Origin: CAG-170 sp022779365 | GTDB taxonomy: Bacteria; Bacillota; Clostridia; Oscillospirales; Oscillospiraceae | DNA: 47,704 nucleotides | Reading direction: 5' to 3' | Assembly: GCA_022779365.1 (NCBI GenBank) | Contig: JALFSI010000003.1 | Coordinates: 1-47,704 of the forward strand | Shown here: piece after piece, positions 30,201 through 38,983 of the stretch | Layout of the letters: every line of letters begins with the position of its first letter | How positions within the stretch are numbered: position 1 is the first letter of the stretch | Translations under genes and position numbers: made by a program | The notes under the pieces: model-generated | The model's database searches: none | Told to the model about the DNA's origin: nothing | The model's input: the letters and a program-made list of their open reading frames with translations, nothing else

Positions 30201-30253
30201 CTTCTGCAAACCGCCACTGCATCAGAAGGGCGGCACATTGCGCGATCATGCTC

Positions 30254-30282
30254 TTGGAATTACCCGCGGAATGTGGTATGCT
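30254..30282 (+). promoter_or_regulatory. Promoter of the holA operon
   Basis: TTGGAA (30254-30259), 17-bp spacer, TATGCT (30277-30282). Confidence 0.65.
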
Positions 30283-30314
30283 ATTAGATAATGGACACCG
30301 ACAGGGGGGAGACG

Positions 30315-31361
30315 ATGGCACGCACAAAGGACGGCGGGGACGCGCTGCGGCAGTTCAAGAGCGACCTGCGCGCGGGCACGCTGCGGACGCTGTATGTGTT
30401 CTGCGGCGAGGAGGCGTATCTGCGCGAATACTACATCCGCCAGCTTGAGCAGAAGCTCACCGGCGGCAGCCCGGACGCGTTCAACTACCACCGCTTCTCC
30501 GCCGAGAATTTCTCGCCGGAGGCGGTGTCGGACGCGGTGGAGGCGATGCCGATGCTGTCTGACCGCACGCTCGTGCGCATTGACGACATAGACCTCTTTA
30601 AGCTCGCGGAGGGCGCGCGCGGGCAGATGACGGACATCCTCTGCGACCTGCCGGACTACTGCTGCGTGGCGCTGTATTACGACACCGTGCCCTACAAGCC
30701 CAACGGCACGATGAAAAAGCTCGCCGGGGCGCTGAAGGAGCACGCGCAGGTGCTGGAGTTTTCAAGACCCGGCGAGAGCGACCTTGCCGCGTGGGTGCTG
30801 CGTCACTTCCGGGCGCACGAAAAGGCAATTTCGGACGAGCTGTGCCGCTACCTCATTTTTCTCACCGACGGCAGCATGACGACGCTCGGCTCGGAGATCG
30901 ACAAGATCGCGGCGTTCTGCTCCGGGAAGCCGGTCACACGGTCAGATATTGACGCGGTGGTCACGCCTGCGCTCTCGGCGCAGAGCTTTGATATTTCCAA
31001 TGCCGTTGCCAAGGGCAATTACGAGCTGGCGCTGACGAAATTACAAACGCTCTTTGCCCTTCAGGAGGACGAATTTATGATCCTCGGCGCGCTGGGCGCG
31101 CAGCTTCGCAGGCTGTACTACGCGCGCGTGGTCGCGGCGGCGGGCAAGGGCGCGGACGCGCTCATGGAGCTGACGGGCATGAAGAGCTACGCCGCGGGCG
31201 TGACGATGACGGCGGCGCGCGGCATGACCGACGCGTTCTGCGAGCGGGCGGTGGAGCTGTGTCTGGAGACGGACTATCAGATGAAATCGGGCGGCGGCGA
31301 CGCGCAGCGCTTACTGGAGCTGCTGCTGGCGCGGCTGTATGAGGAGGCGCGCCGTGCATAA
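30315..31361 (+). CDS. holA: DNA polymerase III delta subunit
   Basis: 348 residues from the ATG at 30315 (MARTKDGGDALRQFKSDLRA), with GGGGGGAG upstream. Delta is the clamp-loader subunit that opens the sliding clamp. Family features are LRTLYVFCGEEAYLREYYIR (~20-40), the early Walker-like strand typical of HolA, then TDGSMTTLGSEIDKIAAFC, ISNAVAKGNYELALTKLQTL and DEFMILGALGAQLRRLYYAR (domain III), ending YQMKSGGGDAQRLLELLLAR. Length is usual (330-350). It overlaps rnmV by 8 bases and heads a four-gene operon. Confidence 0.93.
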   Translation: MARTKDGGDALRQFKSDLRAGTLRTLYVFCGEEAYLREYYIRQLEQKLTGGSPDAFNYHRFSAENFSPEAVSDAVEAMPMLSDRTLVRIDDIDLFKLAEGARGQMTDILCDLPDYCCVALYYDTVPYKPNGTMKKLAGALKEHAQVLEFSRPGESDLAAWVLRHFRAHEKAISDELCRYLIFLTDGSMTTLGSEIDKIAAFCSGKPVTRSDIDAVVTPALSAQSFDISNAVAKGNYELALTKLQTLFALQEDEFMILGALGAQLRRLYYARVVAAAGKGADALMELTGMKSYAAGVTMTAARGMTDAFCERAVELCLETDYQMKSGGGDAQRLLELLLARLYEEARRA

Positions 31362-31953
31362 GCTGAGGCAGGCGGTCGTGGTGGAGGGAAAATACGACGC
31401 GAATGCGCTGCGGCAGCTCATCGACGCGCCGGTGTTCGAGACGGGCGGCTTTCGCGGCATTGCAGATAGAGAGCTGATCGCGCTTTTGCGCGCGGCGGCG
31501 CGGGCGCGGGGCTTGATTATCCTGACGGACTCCGACGGCGCGGGCTTTGTCATCCGCAACCGGCTGAAAAGCGCGCTTGCGGGCGAAAACGTCCTGCACG
31601 CCTACATCCCCGATGTGTACGGCAAAGAGCGCCGCAAGGCAGCCCCCGGCAAGGAGGGCAAGCTCGGCGTGGAGGGGATGCGCCCGGAGGTGCTGCTCGC
31701 GGCGCTCAAAAATGCGGGCGCGGAGCTGGACGGCGAGAGCACGCACGAGACTGCCGACCCCATCACGAAGGCGGACTTGTATGCCGCCGGATTTTCGGGA
31801 ACGCCCGACGCGCACACGCGCCGCACAGCGCTTTTGCGCAGTCTGGGGCTTCCTGAGCATCTGGGCGCGAACGCGTTTTTGCAGGCACTGCGGCTCATCA
31901 TGACGCGCGAAGAATTTGCAGAACGATATTGTAGTTTTGGGGACACACCATGA
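31354..31953 (+). CDS. rnmV: Ribonuclease M5
   Basis: 199 residues from GTG at 31354, with GAGGAGG seven bases upstream inside the holA end. It is a Toprim nuclease that matures 5S rRNA in Firmicutes. The Toprim acidic residues are in VVVEGKYDANALRQL (Glu) and ILTDSDGAGFVIRNRL (DxD). The middle has the family-typical basic stretch GKERRKAAPGKEGKLGVEGM, and the C-terminal domain includes DLYAAGFSGTPDAHTRRTAL. Overlaps the following gene by four bases (ATGA). Confidence 0.92.
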   Translation: MHKLRQAVVVEGKYDANALRQLIDAPVFETGGFRGIADRELIALLRAAARARGLIILTDSDGAGFVIRNRLKSALAGENVLHAYIPDVYGKERRKAAPGKEGKLGVEGMRPEVLLAALKNAGAELDGESTHETADPITKADLYAAGFSGTPDAHTRRTALLRSLGLPEHLGANAFLQALRLIMTREEFAERYCSFGDTP

Positions 31954-33830
31954 TCGACATTTCGGTAAAAGACCTCGTCAAGAGCTTTGACGCGGATGAA
32001 AATTTACTCGACGGCGTGACGTTTGACGTCCAGTCCGGCGAACGGGTGGGGCTGCTCGGCAAAAACGGCGCGGGCAAGACGACGCTCTTCAAAATTCTCA
32101 CCGGCGAGCTGGACTATAACTCCGGCGAGATCGCCTTTGCCGCGGGCAAAAGGGTGGGGCTTATCTCCCAAATTCCGAGCTATCCGGCGCAGTACACCGT
32201 GCTGGATGTGCTGCACGCGGCGTTCGCGGGGCTGGACAAGATCGCCCGCGAGATGCGGCAATTGGAGCAGCAGATGACCGAGCACACGCCGCAGGACATC
32301 CTGCGGCGCTATGACGCGCTCTCGGCGCGGTATCTCGCCGAGGGCGGGTATGAAACGCAGACGGAGACCGACAAAATTTGCAACGGTCTGGATATTTCGC
32401 CCGCCATGCGCGCGCAGCTTTTTGCGAGCTTGTCCGGCGGCGAAAAAACGCGCGTGAATCTGGCGCGGCTGCTGCTGGAAAAGACGGACATCCTGCTGCT
32501 GGACGAGCCGACGAACCATCTGGATATGCGCAGCGTCGAGTGGCTGGAGGACTACATCGCCAAGTTCCGCGGCACGGTGCTCACCATCTCGCACGACCGC
32601 TATTTTTTAGATCGCGTCGTGACGCGCATCGTGGAGCTGTCGAACGGCAAGGCGGAGTTTTACAGCGGAAATTATTCGTTTTATGTGCAGGAAAAGCAGG
32701 CGCGCTTTGCCCTTCAGCTCCGGCAGTATGAAAAGGAGCAGGCAAAGCTCTCCCAGCTCGGCTTTACGCTCGAGCGCATGAAGGGCTGGGGCATCAACAA
32801 CCGCACGCTCTATCGCCGCGCGATGTCCATCCAGCACCGCATGGACCGCATCGAGCAGACAAAAAAGCCCCATAAGGACAAGACCATGCGCGCGCAGTTC
32901 GCGCAGCGGGACTTTTTCGGCGACGAAGTGCTGAGCGTCAAGGGTCTCGGCAAGAGCTACGACGGGCGCGTGCTGTTTGAGGGTGTCGATCTTCTGGTGG
33001 AGGGCGGCGAGCGCATCGCGCTGCTGGGCGACAACGGCACGGGCAAAACAACGCTGCTGCGCGTGCTGCTGGGCGAAGAGCCGGGCACTGGCAAGATCAA
33101 ATTCGGACCGACGGTCAAGTGGGCGTACCTGCCGCAGGTCATCCACTTTGAGCGCCCGGAGCGGACGCTTTTAGATACGATGCTGTATGAGAAAAACTGC
33201 ACCGTGCAGACCGCGCGCGACCGGCTGGGAGCGTTTTTGTTCGAGGGCGAGGACGTGTTCAAGACCGTCGCGTCGCTCTCCGGCGGCGAGCAGTCGCGGC
33301 TGCGGCTTTGTATGCTGATGGACGAAAGGATCAACCTGCTCGTCCTTGACGAGCCGACGAACCATCTGGACATCGCCGCGCGCGAGTGGGTGGAGGACGC
33401 GCTGGAGGAATACGAGGGCGCGCTGATCTTCGTCTCGCATGACCGCTATTTCGTGCAGAAATTTGCCGAGCGCATCTGGGAGCTGGACGGCGGGCACATC
33501 CGCGATTTCCCCTGCGGCTATGACAAATACCGCGCCATCAAGGCGCATGAGCAGGCGGCGGCAGTCCCCGCGCCGTCCGCGCCCAAGCCCAAAAAGGAAA
33601 AGCCGAAGGGCGGCGCGAAGGAGCTGGAAAAGCAGGTGCGCGCGGCGGAGCGGGCGGTAGAAAAGCAGGAGCAGGTGGTCGCCGCGCTGGACGGGCAGAT
33701 CGCCGCCGCCGCGAGTGACTATCAGGAGCTTGCGCGCCTGATGGAGGAAAAAACGCGCGCCGAGGACGAGCTGACGCGCCTGATGGACGAATGGGAGGCG
33801 CTGTCGCTGCGCCTGGAGGACGAAACATGA
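31950..33830 (+). CDS. ABC-F family ATPase
   Basis: 626 residues with two ABC domains and no membrane segment. Domain 1 has GLLGKNGAGKTTLFKIL (Walker A, ~34-50), LSGGEKTRVNLARLLL and LLLDEPTNHLD. The linker (~245-310) is basic and helical (RMKGWGINNRTLYRRAMSIQ). Domain 2 has ALLGDNGTGKTTLLRVLLGE, LSGGEQSRLRLCM and LVLDEPTNHLDIAA. The C-terminus is a Pro/Lys linker plus coiled coil (~555-620), as in Uup/YdiF types. ABC-F proteins act on the ribosome, relieving stalls or protecting from antibiotics; the subgroup cannot be fixed from reading, and a housekeeping role is likely in this operon. Confidence 0.92.
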   Translation: MIDISVKDLVKSFDADENLLDGVTFDVQSGERVGLLGKNGAGKTTLFKILTGELDYNSGEIAFAAGKRVGLISQIPSYPAQYTVLDVLHAAFAGLDKIAREMRQLEQQMTEHTPQDILRRYDALSARYLAEGGYETQTETDKICNGLDISPAMRAQLFASLSGGEKTRVNLARLLLEKTDILLLDEPTNHLDMRSVEWLEDYIAKFRGTVLTISHDRYFLDRVVTRIVELSNGKAEFYSGNYSFYVQEKQARFALQLRQYEKEQAKLSQLGFTLERMKGWGINNRTLYRRAMSIQHRMDRIEQTKKPHKDKTMRAQFAQRDFFGDEVLSVKGLGKSYDGRVLFEGVDLLVEGGERIALLGDNGTGKTTLLRVLLGEEPGTGKIKFGPTVKWAYLPQVIHFERPERTLLDTMLYEKNCTVQTARDRLGAFLFEGEDVFKTVASLSGGEQSRLRLCMLMDERINLLVLDEPTNHLDIAAREWVEDALEEYEGALIFVSHDRYFVQKFAERIWELDGGHIRDFPCGYDKYRAIKAHEQAAAVPAPSAPKPKKEKPKGGAKELEKQVRAAERAVEKQEQVVAALDGQIAAAASDYQELARLMEEKTRAEDELTRLMDEWEALSLRLEDET

Positions 33831-34567
33831 AGCGGCTTCTGATCTTCGCGGCGGTGTGCGCCGCGTTGGGCGCGGCGCATTTTGTCACGCCCTTCCATCT
33901 GGAAATGACGGGGCTTTGCTGGCTGGCGTTTGCGGCGGGCTTTGCCGTGTTGGCGTGGCTAACGCGCAAAAACGCGCAAAAAGCCGCGCGCGCCGTGAAA
34001 ATTCTGATGCTTTCGTTTCTGGCGGTGCTCATCGCCGGGACGGGCTATATCATTCTCGGCGAGGGCGATACGGCAGACACCGACGCGCCGCCTGAGTATG
34101 TGGTGGTGCTGGGCGCGCAAATTCACGGAAGCCGCCCCTCGCGCACGCTGCGCGAGCGGCTGGACAAGGCGGCGGGGTATCTCGAGGAGCACCCGGAGGC
34201 ATTCTGCGTCGTGACCGGCGGGCAGGGCGCGGACGAGACGCAGACCGAAGCCTCCGTCATGGCGGCGTATTTGACGGCGGCGGGCATCGACCCTGACCGC
34301 ATCGCGCAGGAGACGCAGTCGGAAAATACGCGCGAAAATCTCCGAAATGCCGCCGAACTTGCCGAATTGCACGGCTTGGATGCGTCCCGCGTGCTGATCG
34401 TGACGAGTGAGTTCCACCTGCGGCGGGCAAGCTATATCGCCGGGACGCTGGGACTGGACGCATCGCGCCTCGGCAGCCGCACCACGCCCTACATCCTGCG
34501 CCTCAATTACGAGCTGCGCGAGGTGTTCGCGCTGGTCAAGGCAATGTATGTTGCCGCCCGCGCTTGA
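33827..34567 (+). CDS. YdcF/SanA-like DUF218 membrane protein
   Basis: 246 residues from the ATG at 33827, overlapping the ABC-F stop (ATGA). Three membrane segments fill residues ~1-80 (LLIFAAVCAALGAAHF; LCWLAFAAGFAVLAWL; ILMLSFLAVLIAGTGYIILG). The DUF218 domain follows: YVVVLGAQIHGSRPSRTLRE, FCVVTGGQGADETQTEASVM, QETQSENTRENLRNAAELAE, VTSEFHLRRASYIAGTLG. Members with this layout are linked to envelope maintenance (ElyC/SanA), but the reaction is unknown. Last gene of the holA operon. Confidence 0.88.
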   Translation: MKRLLIFAAVCAALGAAHFVTPFHLEMTGLCWLAFAAGFAVLAWLTRKNAQKAARAVKILMLSFLAVLIAGTGYIILGEGDTADTDAPPEYVVVLGAQIHGSRPSRTLRERLDKAAGYLEEHPEAFCVVTGGQGADETQTEASVMAAYLTAAGIDPDRIAQETQSENTRENLRNAAELAELHGLDASRVLIVTSEFHLRRASYIAGTLGLDASRLGSRTTPYILRLNYELREVFALVKAMYVAARA

Positions 34568-34604
34568 ACTTTTGGGCACACGATATTACAATAACAAAAA
34601 ACAA

Positions 34605-34628
34605 GGCAGCGCCGCGCGGCGCTGCCTA
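34605..34628. repeat. 24-bp perfect palindrome between ydcF-like and mrp genes
   Basis: AGGCAGCGCCGC followed by GCGGCGCTGCCT. The T-run (TTGTTTTTTG) is on the minus strand only, so on the plus strand it is a hairpin without terminator tail. Confidence 0.8.
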
Positions 34629-34649
34629 AATACGAAGGAGTGTATCAAC

Positions 34650-35474
34650 ATGAGTGAAGGCTGCACCGGCAGCTGTGAAAGCTGCTCGCAGAGCTGCGCC
34701 GATCGTAAGCAGGAAAGCCTGCTTGCCGCGCAGAACGCAAAATCGAATGTGAAGCACGTCATCGCCGTGGTCAGCGGCAAGGGCGGCGTGGGCAAATCCA
34801 CCGTCACGTCGCTGCTGGCGGTCGCCATGCGCAAGCTCGGCTATTCCGTCGGCATTCTGGACGCCGACCTCACAGGTCCGTCCATCCCGCAGGCGTTCGG
34901 GCTGCACGAGCCTGCCGCCGGGTCGGACGACGGGATCCTCCCCGCCGTGACGAAGGACGGCATCAAGGTGATGTCCGTAAATCTGCTGCTGCCCGACGCC
35001 GCCGACCCCGTGGTCTGGCGCGGTCCGGTGCTCGCGGGCGCAGTCAAGCAGTTCTGGTCGGACGTCATCTGGGGCGATGTGGACTACCTGTTCGTCGATC
35101 TGCCGCCCGGAACGGGCGACGTGCCGCTGACGGTGTTCCAGTCGCTGCCGGTAAACGGCGTGGTCATCGTCACCTCGCCGCAGGCGCTCGTGTCCATGAT
35201 TGTGGAAAAGGCGGTGCGCATGGCGCGGATGATGAACGTGCCGGTGTACGGCTTTGTGGAAAATTACAGCTACCTTGCCTGCCCCGACTGCGGAAAGCAC
35301 ATCGAGGTGTTCGGCAAGAGTAAGCTGAACGAGCTGGCGCTCCAGTATTCCCTCCCCGTCCTCGCGCGCCTGCCCATCGACCCCGCCGTCGCCGCCCTGT
35401 GCGACGCGGGCAAAATGGAGGAAGCGGATGTCAGCGGCGTCATGGCGGCAGCGGAGCTGATGAGCCGGGCGTAA
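34650..35474 (+). CDS. Mrp/NBP35-type P-loop ATPase, iron-sulfur carrier
   Basis: 274 residues from the ATG at 34650, with AAGGAG upstream. An N-terminal Cys-rich stretch SEGCTGSCESCSQSCAD (2-18) precedes the deviant Walker A VVSGKGGVGKSTVTSLLAVA (~39-58), GILDADLTGPSIPQAFGL and YLFVDLPPGTGDVPLTVFQS. The CxxC in YLACPDCGKHIEVFG (~207-221) is the cluster-bridging site of the ApbC/Mrp family. It probably carries Fe-S clusters to apoproteins in the cytosol. It stands alone between repeats. Confidence 0.9.
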   Translation: MSEGCTGSCESCSQSCADRKQESLLAAQNAKSNVKHVIAVVSGKGGVGKSTVTSLLAVAMRKLGYSVGILDADLTGPSIPQAFGLHEPAAGSDDGILPAVTKDGIKVMSVNLLLPDAADPVVWRGPVLAGAVKQFWSDVIWGDVDYLFVDLPPGTGDVPLTVFQSLPVNGVVIVTSPQALVSMIVEKAVRMARMMNVPVYGFVENYSYLACPDCGKHIEVFGKSKLNELALQYSLPVLARLPIDPAVAALCDAGKMEEADVSGVMAAAELMSRA

Positions 35475-35484
35475 ATTACACCGC

Positions 35485-35603
35485 GCCCTTGCCTCCCCCT
35501 TTGGGGGAGGTGTCCGAGCGCAGCGAAGGACGGAGAGGGTCAGCAAGGAAGACCCTCTCAGTCAGCTTCGCTGACAGCTCTCCTAAAGGGAGCACCAAGG
35601 GAC
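35485..35603. repeat. Composite palindromic repeat, two-module version
   Basis: CCCTTGCCTCCCCCTTTGGG...GGACGGAGAGGGT, a short linker, then AGACCCTCTCAGTCAGCTTC...CACCAAGGG. Same orientation as 30033-30200, lacking one module. Confidence 0.85.
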
Positions 35604-35653
35604 TTTCGCAAATCACAAAAAATGCGCCCCCTATCCGGGCACGAAAGGAATTT

Positions 35654-37522
35654 ATGGCATTTGAAGCAGGAGCATTCGACGTTGCGGTGATCGGCGCGGG
35701 GCACGCGGGGATCGAGGCAGGTCTGGCGTGCGCGCGGCTGGGGCTGTCCACCGCCGTGTTCACCATCAATCTGGACGCCGTGGGCAATATGCCCTGTAAC
35801 CCCGCCATCGGCGGCACAGGCAAGGGGCATCTCGTGCGCGAGCTGGACGCCCTCGGCGGCGAGATGGCGCGCGCGGCGGACGCCTGCTGCATCCAGTATC
35901 GGATGCTGAACCTCGGCAAGGGCCCGGCGGTGCATTCCCTGCGCGCGCAGGCGGACCGGCGGCGCTATCAGGAATATATGAAGCACACGCTGGAGCTGCA
36001 GCCGGGTCTTCGCCTCATGCAGGCGATGGTCGTGGACATCGACACCGAAAACGGCGCGGTCGCAGGCGTGACAACGAGCCTCGGCGCGCATTACCGCGTG
36101 CGCGCGGTCATCATCGCGTCCGGGACGTATCTGGACGCGCGCGTGGTGATCGGCAGCAGCGCCGTCTCGTCAGGACCTGACGGGATGCAGGCGGCGACAG
36201 GTCTGACGGACTGCCTGCGCGCGCTCGGTCTGCGCCTGCGCCGGTTTAAGACCGGCACGCCGCCGCGCGTGAACCGCCGGTCGGTCGATTTTTCCAAAAC
36301 GGAATTGCAGCCCGGCGACGCGCACGTTGTGCCGTTTTCGTTTTCGACCCAAACGCCGCCCGAAAACCGCGCGGTGTGCTATCTGACATACACGAACGAA
36401 CAGACGCACGACGTCATCCGGCGCAATTTTGCGCGCTCGCCGCTCTTTAACGGCATGATCGAATCGACCGGGCCGCGCTACTGCCCGTCGATCGAGACGA
36501 AGATCGACCGCTTCCCCGACAAGCCCCGCCACCAGCTCTTCATCGAGCCGTGCGGGCTTTCCACGGAGGAGCTGTACATCCAGGGCTTTTCGTCCTCGCT
36601 GCCGCTGGACGTGCAGCTTGCAATGCTGCACACCGTGCCGGGTCTGGAACACGCGGAAATGATGCGTCCGGCGTATGCCATCGAATATGACTGCGTCGAT
36701 CCCACGGAGCTGCTGCCCACGCTGGAATGCAAAAAGGTCGCAGGGCTGTACGGCGCGGGGCAGTTCAACGGCTCGTCCGGCTATGAGGAGGCGGCGGTGC
36801 AGGGCTTTGTCGCCGGCGTGAACGCCGCGCTGAAGCTCCGCGGCGAAGCGCCGATGGTGCTGAGGCGCTCCGACGGCTATATCGGCACGCTCATCGACGA
36901 TCTGGTCACGAAGGGCACGGAGGAGCCGTACCGCATCATGACCTCGCGCTCGGAATATCGCCTCTTGCACCGGCAGGACAACGCCGACCGGCGGCTTGCC
37001 GCCATCGGGCATCGCGTGGGGCTGGTGAGCGATCGGCAGCTTGCCGCCGTGCAGGAAAAGTACGCGGCGGTCGATCGGGAGCTTGCGCGGCTGGAGCACA
37101 CGGGCGTTGCGCCGTCTGCGGCGCTGGACGCGCTGCTCATCCAGTGCGGCAGCACGCCTGCCGCCGGGTCTGCGCGGCTTGCCGATCTGGTGCGCCGCCC
37201 GCAGGTGACGTATGCGGCGCTCGCGCCGTTTGACCCCGCGCGCCCCGCGCTGCCGCCGGCGGTGCAGGAGGCGGTGGAGATCGAGCTCAAATACGCCGGC
37301 TACATCGCCCGCCAGCAGAAGCAGGTGGAGCAGTTCGCCCGCGAGGAGGCGCGGCTGCTGCCGCCGGATGTGGACTATATGAAAATTTCGGGACTGCGCA
37401 TCGAGGCGCAGCAGAAGCTGAGTGACATCCGTCCCCTGTCCGTCGGGCAGGCAAGCCGCATCTCCGGGGTCAGCCCCAGCGATATAGCAGTGCTGCTGGT
37501 CTGGCTCTCGCAGAGAAAATAA
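35654..37522 (+). CDS. mnmG: tRNA uridine-34 carboxymethylaminomethyl modification enzyme
   Basis: 622 residues from the ATG at 35654 after AAAGGAA. MnmG (GidA) is the FAD-dependent partner of MnmE that modifies wobble U34. FAD site: DVAVIGAGHAGIEAGLACAR (~9-28). Family blocks: NMPCNPAIGGTGKGHLVREL, DALGGEMARAADACCIQYRM, RRFKTGTPPRVNRRSVDF, GPRYCPSIETKIDRFPDKPR, GLYGAGQFNGSSGYEEAAVQ and the C-terminal EAQQKLSDIRPLSVGQASRI, which contacts tRNA. Full length. MnmE is not in the window. A repeat region separates it from tatD. Confidence 0.96.
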   Translation: MAFEAGAFDVAVIGAGHAGIEAGLACARLGLSTAVFTINLDAVGNMPCNPAIGGTGKGHLVRELDALGGEMARAADACCIQYRMLNLGKGPAVHSLRAQADRRRYQEYMKHTLELQPGLRLMQAMVVDIDTENGAVAGVTTSLGAHYRVRAVIIASGTYLDARVVIGSSAVSSGPDGMQAATGLTDCLRALGLRLRRFKTGTPPRVNRRSVDFSKTELQPGDAHVVPFSFSTQTPPENRAVCYLTYTNEQTHDVIRRNFARSPLFNGMIESTGPRYCPSIETKIDRFPDKPRHQLFIEPCGLSTEELYIQGFSSSLPLDVQLAMLHTVPGLEHAEMMRPAYAIEYDCVDPTELLPTLECKKVAGLYGAGQFNGSSGYEEAAVQGFVAGVNAALKLRGEAPMVLRRSDGYIGTLIDDLVTKGTEEPYRIMTSRSEYRLLHRQDNADRRLAAIGHRVGLVSDRQLAAVQEKYAAVDRELARLEHTGVAPSAALDALLIQCGSTPAAGSARLADLVRRPQVTYAALAPFDPARPALPPAVQEAVEIELKYAGYIARQQKQVEQFAREEARLLPPDVDYMKISGLRIEAQQKLSDIRPLSVGQASRISGVSPSDIAVLLVWLSQRK

Positions 37523-37943
37523 GCCTTCCCCATGTGGGGAAGGTGGCGCGAAGCGCCGGATGAGGAGAGGGGTTGTACGTTTTGCGTTGCGACCGCGTTT
37601 GCACAACGCAAAGGCTTCCCTTGGTGACCAAGGGAAGCTGTCAGCGAAGCTGACTGAAGGGATCAGAACGTTGCAGGTAGCAGAGCGCCACCCGATGGCG
37701 CGGCAAAACGTACACCTTCTCATCCCTTCCGTCACGGCTTCGCCGTGCCACCGTCTCGCTGCGGCTCGGTCACGGCGTGGGTCTGACAGCCCACCGGGCT
37801 GTCATTCAATGCCACGCCGCCGCTTCGCTACCTTGGTCACCAAGGGGAGGCTTGAGAACGCCGAAACGTGGCAGCAGCTCAGAAATAAGAACCCCTCCCC
37901 TCATCAGTCCGCTTCGCGGACAGCTTCCCCCGAGGGGAAGCCT
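37522..37943. repeat. Cluster of family A style palindromic repeats between mnmG and tatD
   Basis: CCTTCCCCATGTGGGGAAGG (37524 on), CTTCCCTTGGTGACCAAGGG (37615 on), an inverted long module 37722-37853 ending CTTGGTCACCAAGGGGAGG, and CCCCTCATCAGTCCGCTTCG...CCCGAGGGGAAGCC (37897-37943). No gene; any open frame here is repeat-derived. Confidence 0.85.
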
Positions 37944-37970
37944 CGGACTTTTGTAAATGGAGACAAAATC

Positions 37971-38735
37971 ATGTATTTTGATTCACACGCGCATTTGAGC
38001 GACCGAAAATTTGACTCTGACCGCGAGGCTGTGATCGCGCGGATGCAGGAGAACGGCGTGACGGGGATGGTGGACGTCGGCTGCGACCGTGCATCATCGC
38101 TTCTCGCGGTGCGCATGGCGGAGCGGTACGGCTGGTGCTGGGCTGCCGTCGGGACGCACCCGGACAGCGCGCCGGAGGTGACGGACGCGCTGCTGGACGA
38201 ATACCGCGCGCTGTGCCAAAACCCGCGCGTGTGCGCCATCGGCGAGATCGGGCTGGACTATTTCTACCCCGACAATCCCCCGCGCGCGGTGCAGAAGGCT
38301 GCCTTCCGCCGCCAGATGGCGCTGGCGCAGGAGTTGGGGATGCCCGTCATCATCCACGACCGCGACGCGCACGGCGACTGTCTGGAGATCGTTTCGGAAT
38401 TTCCGCAGGTGCGCGGCGTGTTCCACTGCTTTTCCGGCAGCGTCGAGACGGCGCAGGAGCTGGTGCGGCGCGGCTGGTACATCGGCTTTACGGGCGTGGT
38501 GACGTTCAAAAACGCGCGCAAGGCGGTGGAGGTCGCGGAGTGGACGCCGCTCAGCCGCATCCTCATCGAGACCGATTGCCCCTACATGGCGCCCGAGCCG
38601 CACCGCGGTCAGCGCAACGACCCCGGTCTTGTGCCGCTGGTGGCAAAAAAGATCGCGGAGCTGAAGGGGATCAGCGAGGAGCAGGTCGCAAAGGCGACAT
38701 GGGAAAATGCAAGAAAGCTGTTCCGGCTGCCATAA
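37971..38735 (+). CDS. tatD: TatD-family metal-dependent hydrolase (DNase)
   Basis: 254 residues from the ATG at 37971, with TGGAGAC upstream. Metal ligands of the TIM-barrel hydrolase are visible: FDSHAHL (His-x-His near residue 5), GEIGLDYFY (Glu), VIIHDRDAHGD (His), GVFHCFSGS (His) and LIETDCPYMAPEPHRGQRND (Asp). TatD-type enzymes have 3'-5' exonuclease activity on DNA/RNA. Length is usual (250-265). A strong terminator follows the gene. Confidence 0.94.
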   Translation: MYFDSHAHLSDRKFDSDREAVIARMQENGVTGMVDVGCDRASSLLAVRMAERYGWCWAAVGTHPDSAPEVTDALLDEYRALCQNPRVCAIGEIGLDYFYPDNPPRAVQKAAFRRQMALAQELGMPVIIHDRDAHGDCLEIVSEFPQVRGVFHCFSGSVETAQELVRRGWYIGFTGVVTFKNARKAVEVAEWTPLSRILIETDCPYMAPEPHRGQRNDPGLVPLVAKKIAELKGISEEQVAKATWENARKLFRLP

Positions 38736-38745
38736 TACAAAGATA

Positions 38746-38779
38746 CCCCCGGCGGTTCACAAAACCGCCGGGGGATTTT
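38746..38779 (+). terminator. Terminator of tatD
   Basis: CCCCCGGCGGTT/AACCGCCGGGGG 12-bp stem, loop CACAA, then ATTTT. Confidence 0.92.
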
Positions 38780-38793
38780 ATAGCCTCGCAGAG

Positions 38794-38983
38794 TTTTGCG
38801 CCCGCAGGCGCAAAATAAAATTCCGATCATTTTTGCCGGCGGCGTGTACGTCGGCAAAAATTCTGCTCACGGAGCGGAGTGTAGAATTTTTGTGCTTGCA
38901 CAAAAATTATGCGCGCAGCGCAGTGTGAGCCTTTTCAAACGAAAACCTGTTTTCGTTTGAGAGCGTGTCAGAATGACACGCTC
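38794..38983. repeat. Array of consecutive hairpins between tatD and pgi
   Basis: TTTTGCGCC/GGCGCAAAA (38794-38815), TTTTTGCCG/CGGCAAAAA (38830-38860), AATTTTTGTGC/GCACAAAAATT (38885-38908), TCAAACGAAAA/TTTTCGTTTGA (38935-38960) and GAGCGTGTCA/TGACACGCTC (38961-38983), the last touching the pgi stop. No gene. Confidence 0.82.

Noticed and set aside
34407..34649. N-terminal extension of the Mrp-type ATPase
   Set aside because: The extension is a shadow of the ydcF-like gene's end, crosses a stable hairpin and lacks a ribosome site. The ATG at 34650 has AAGGAG.
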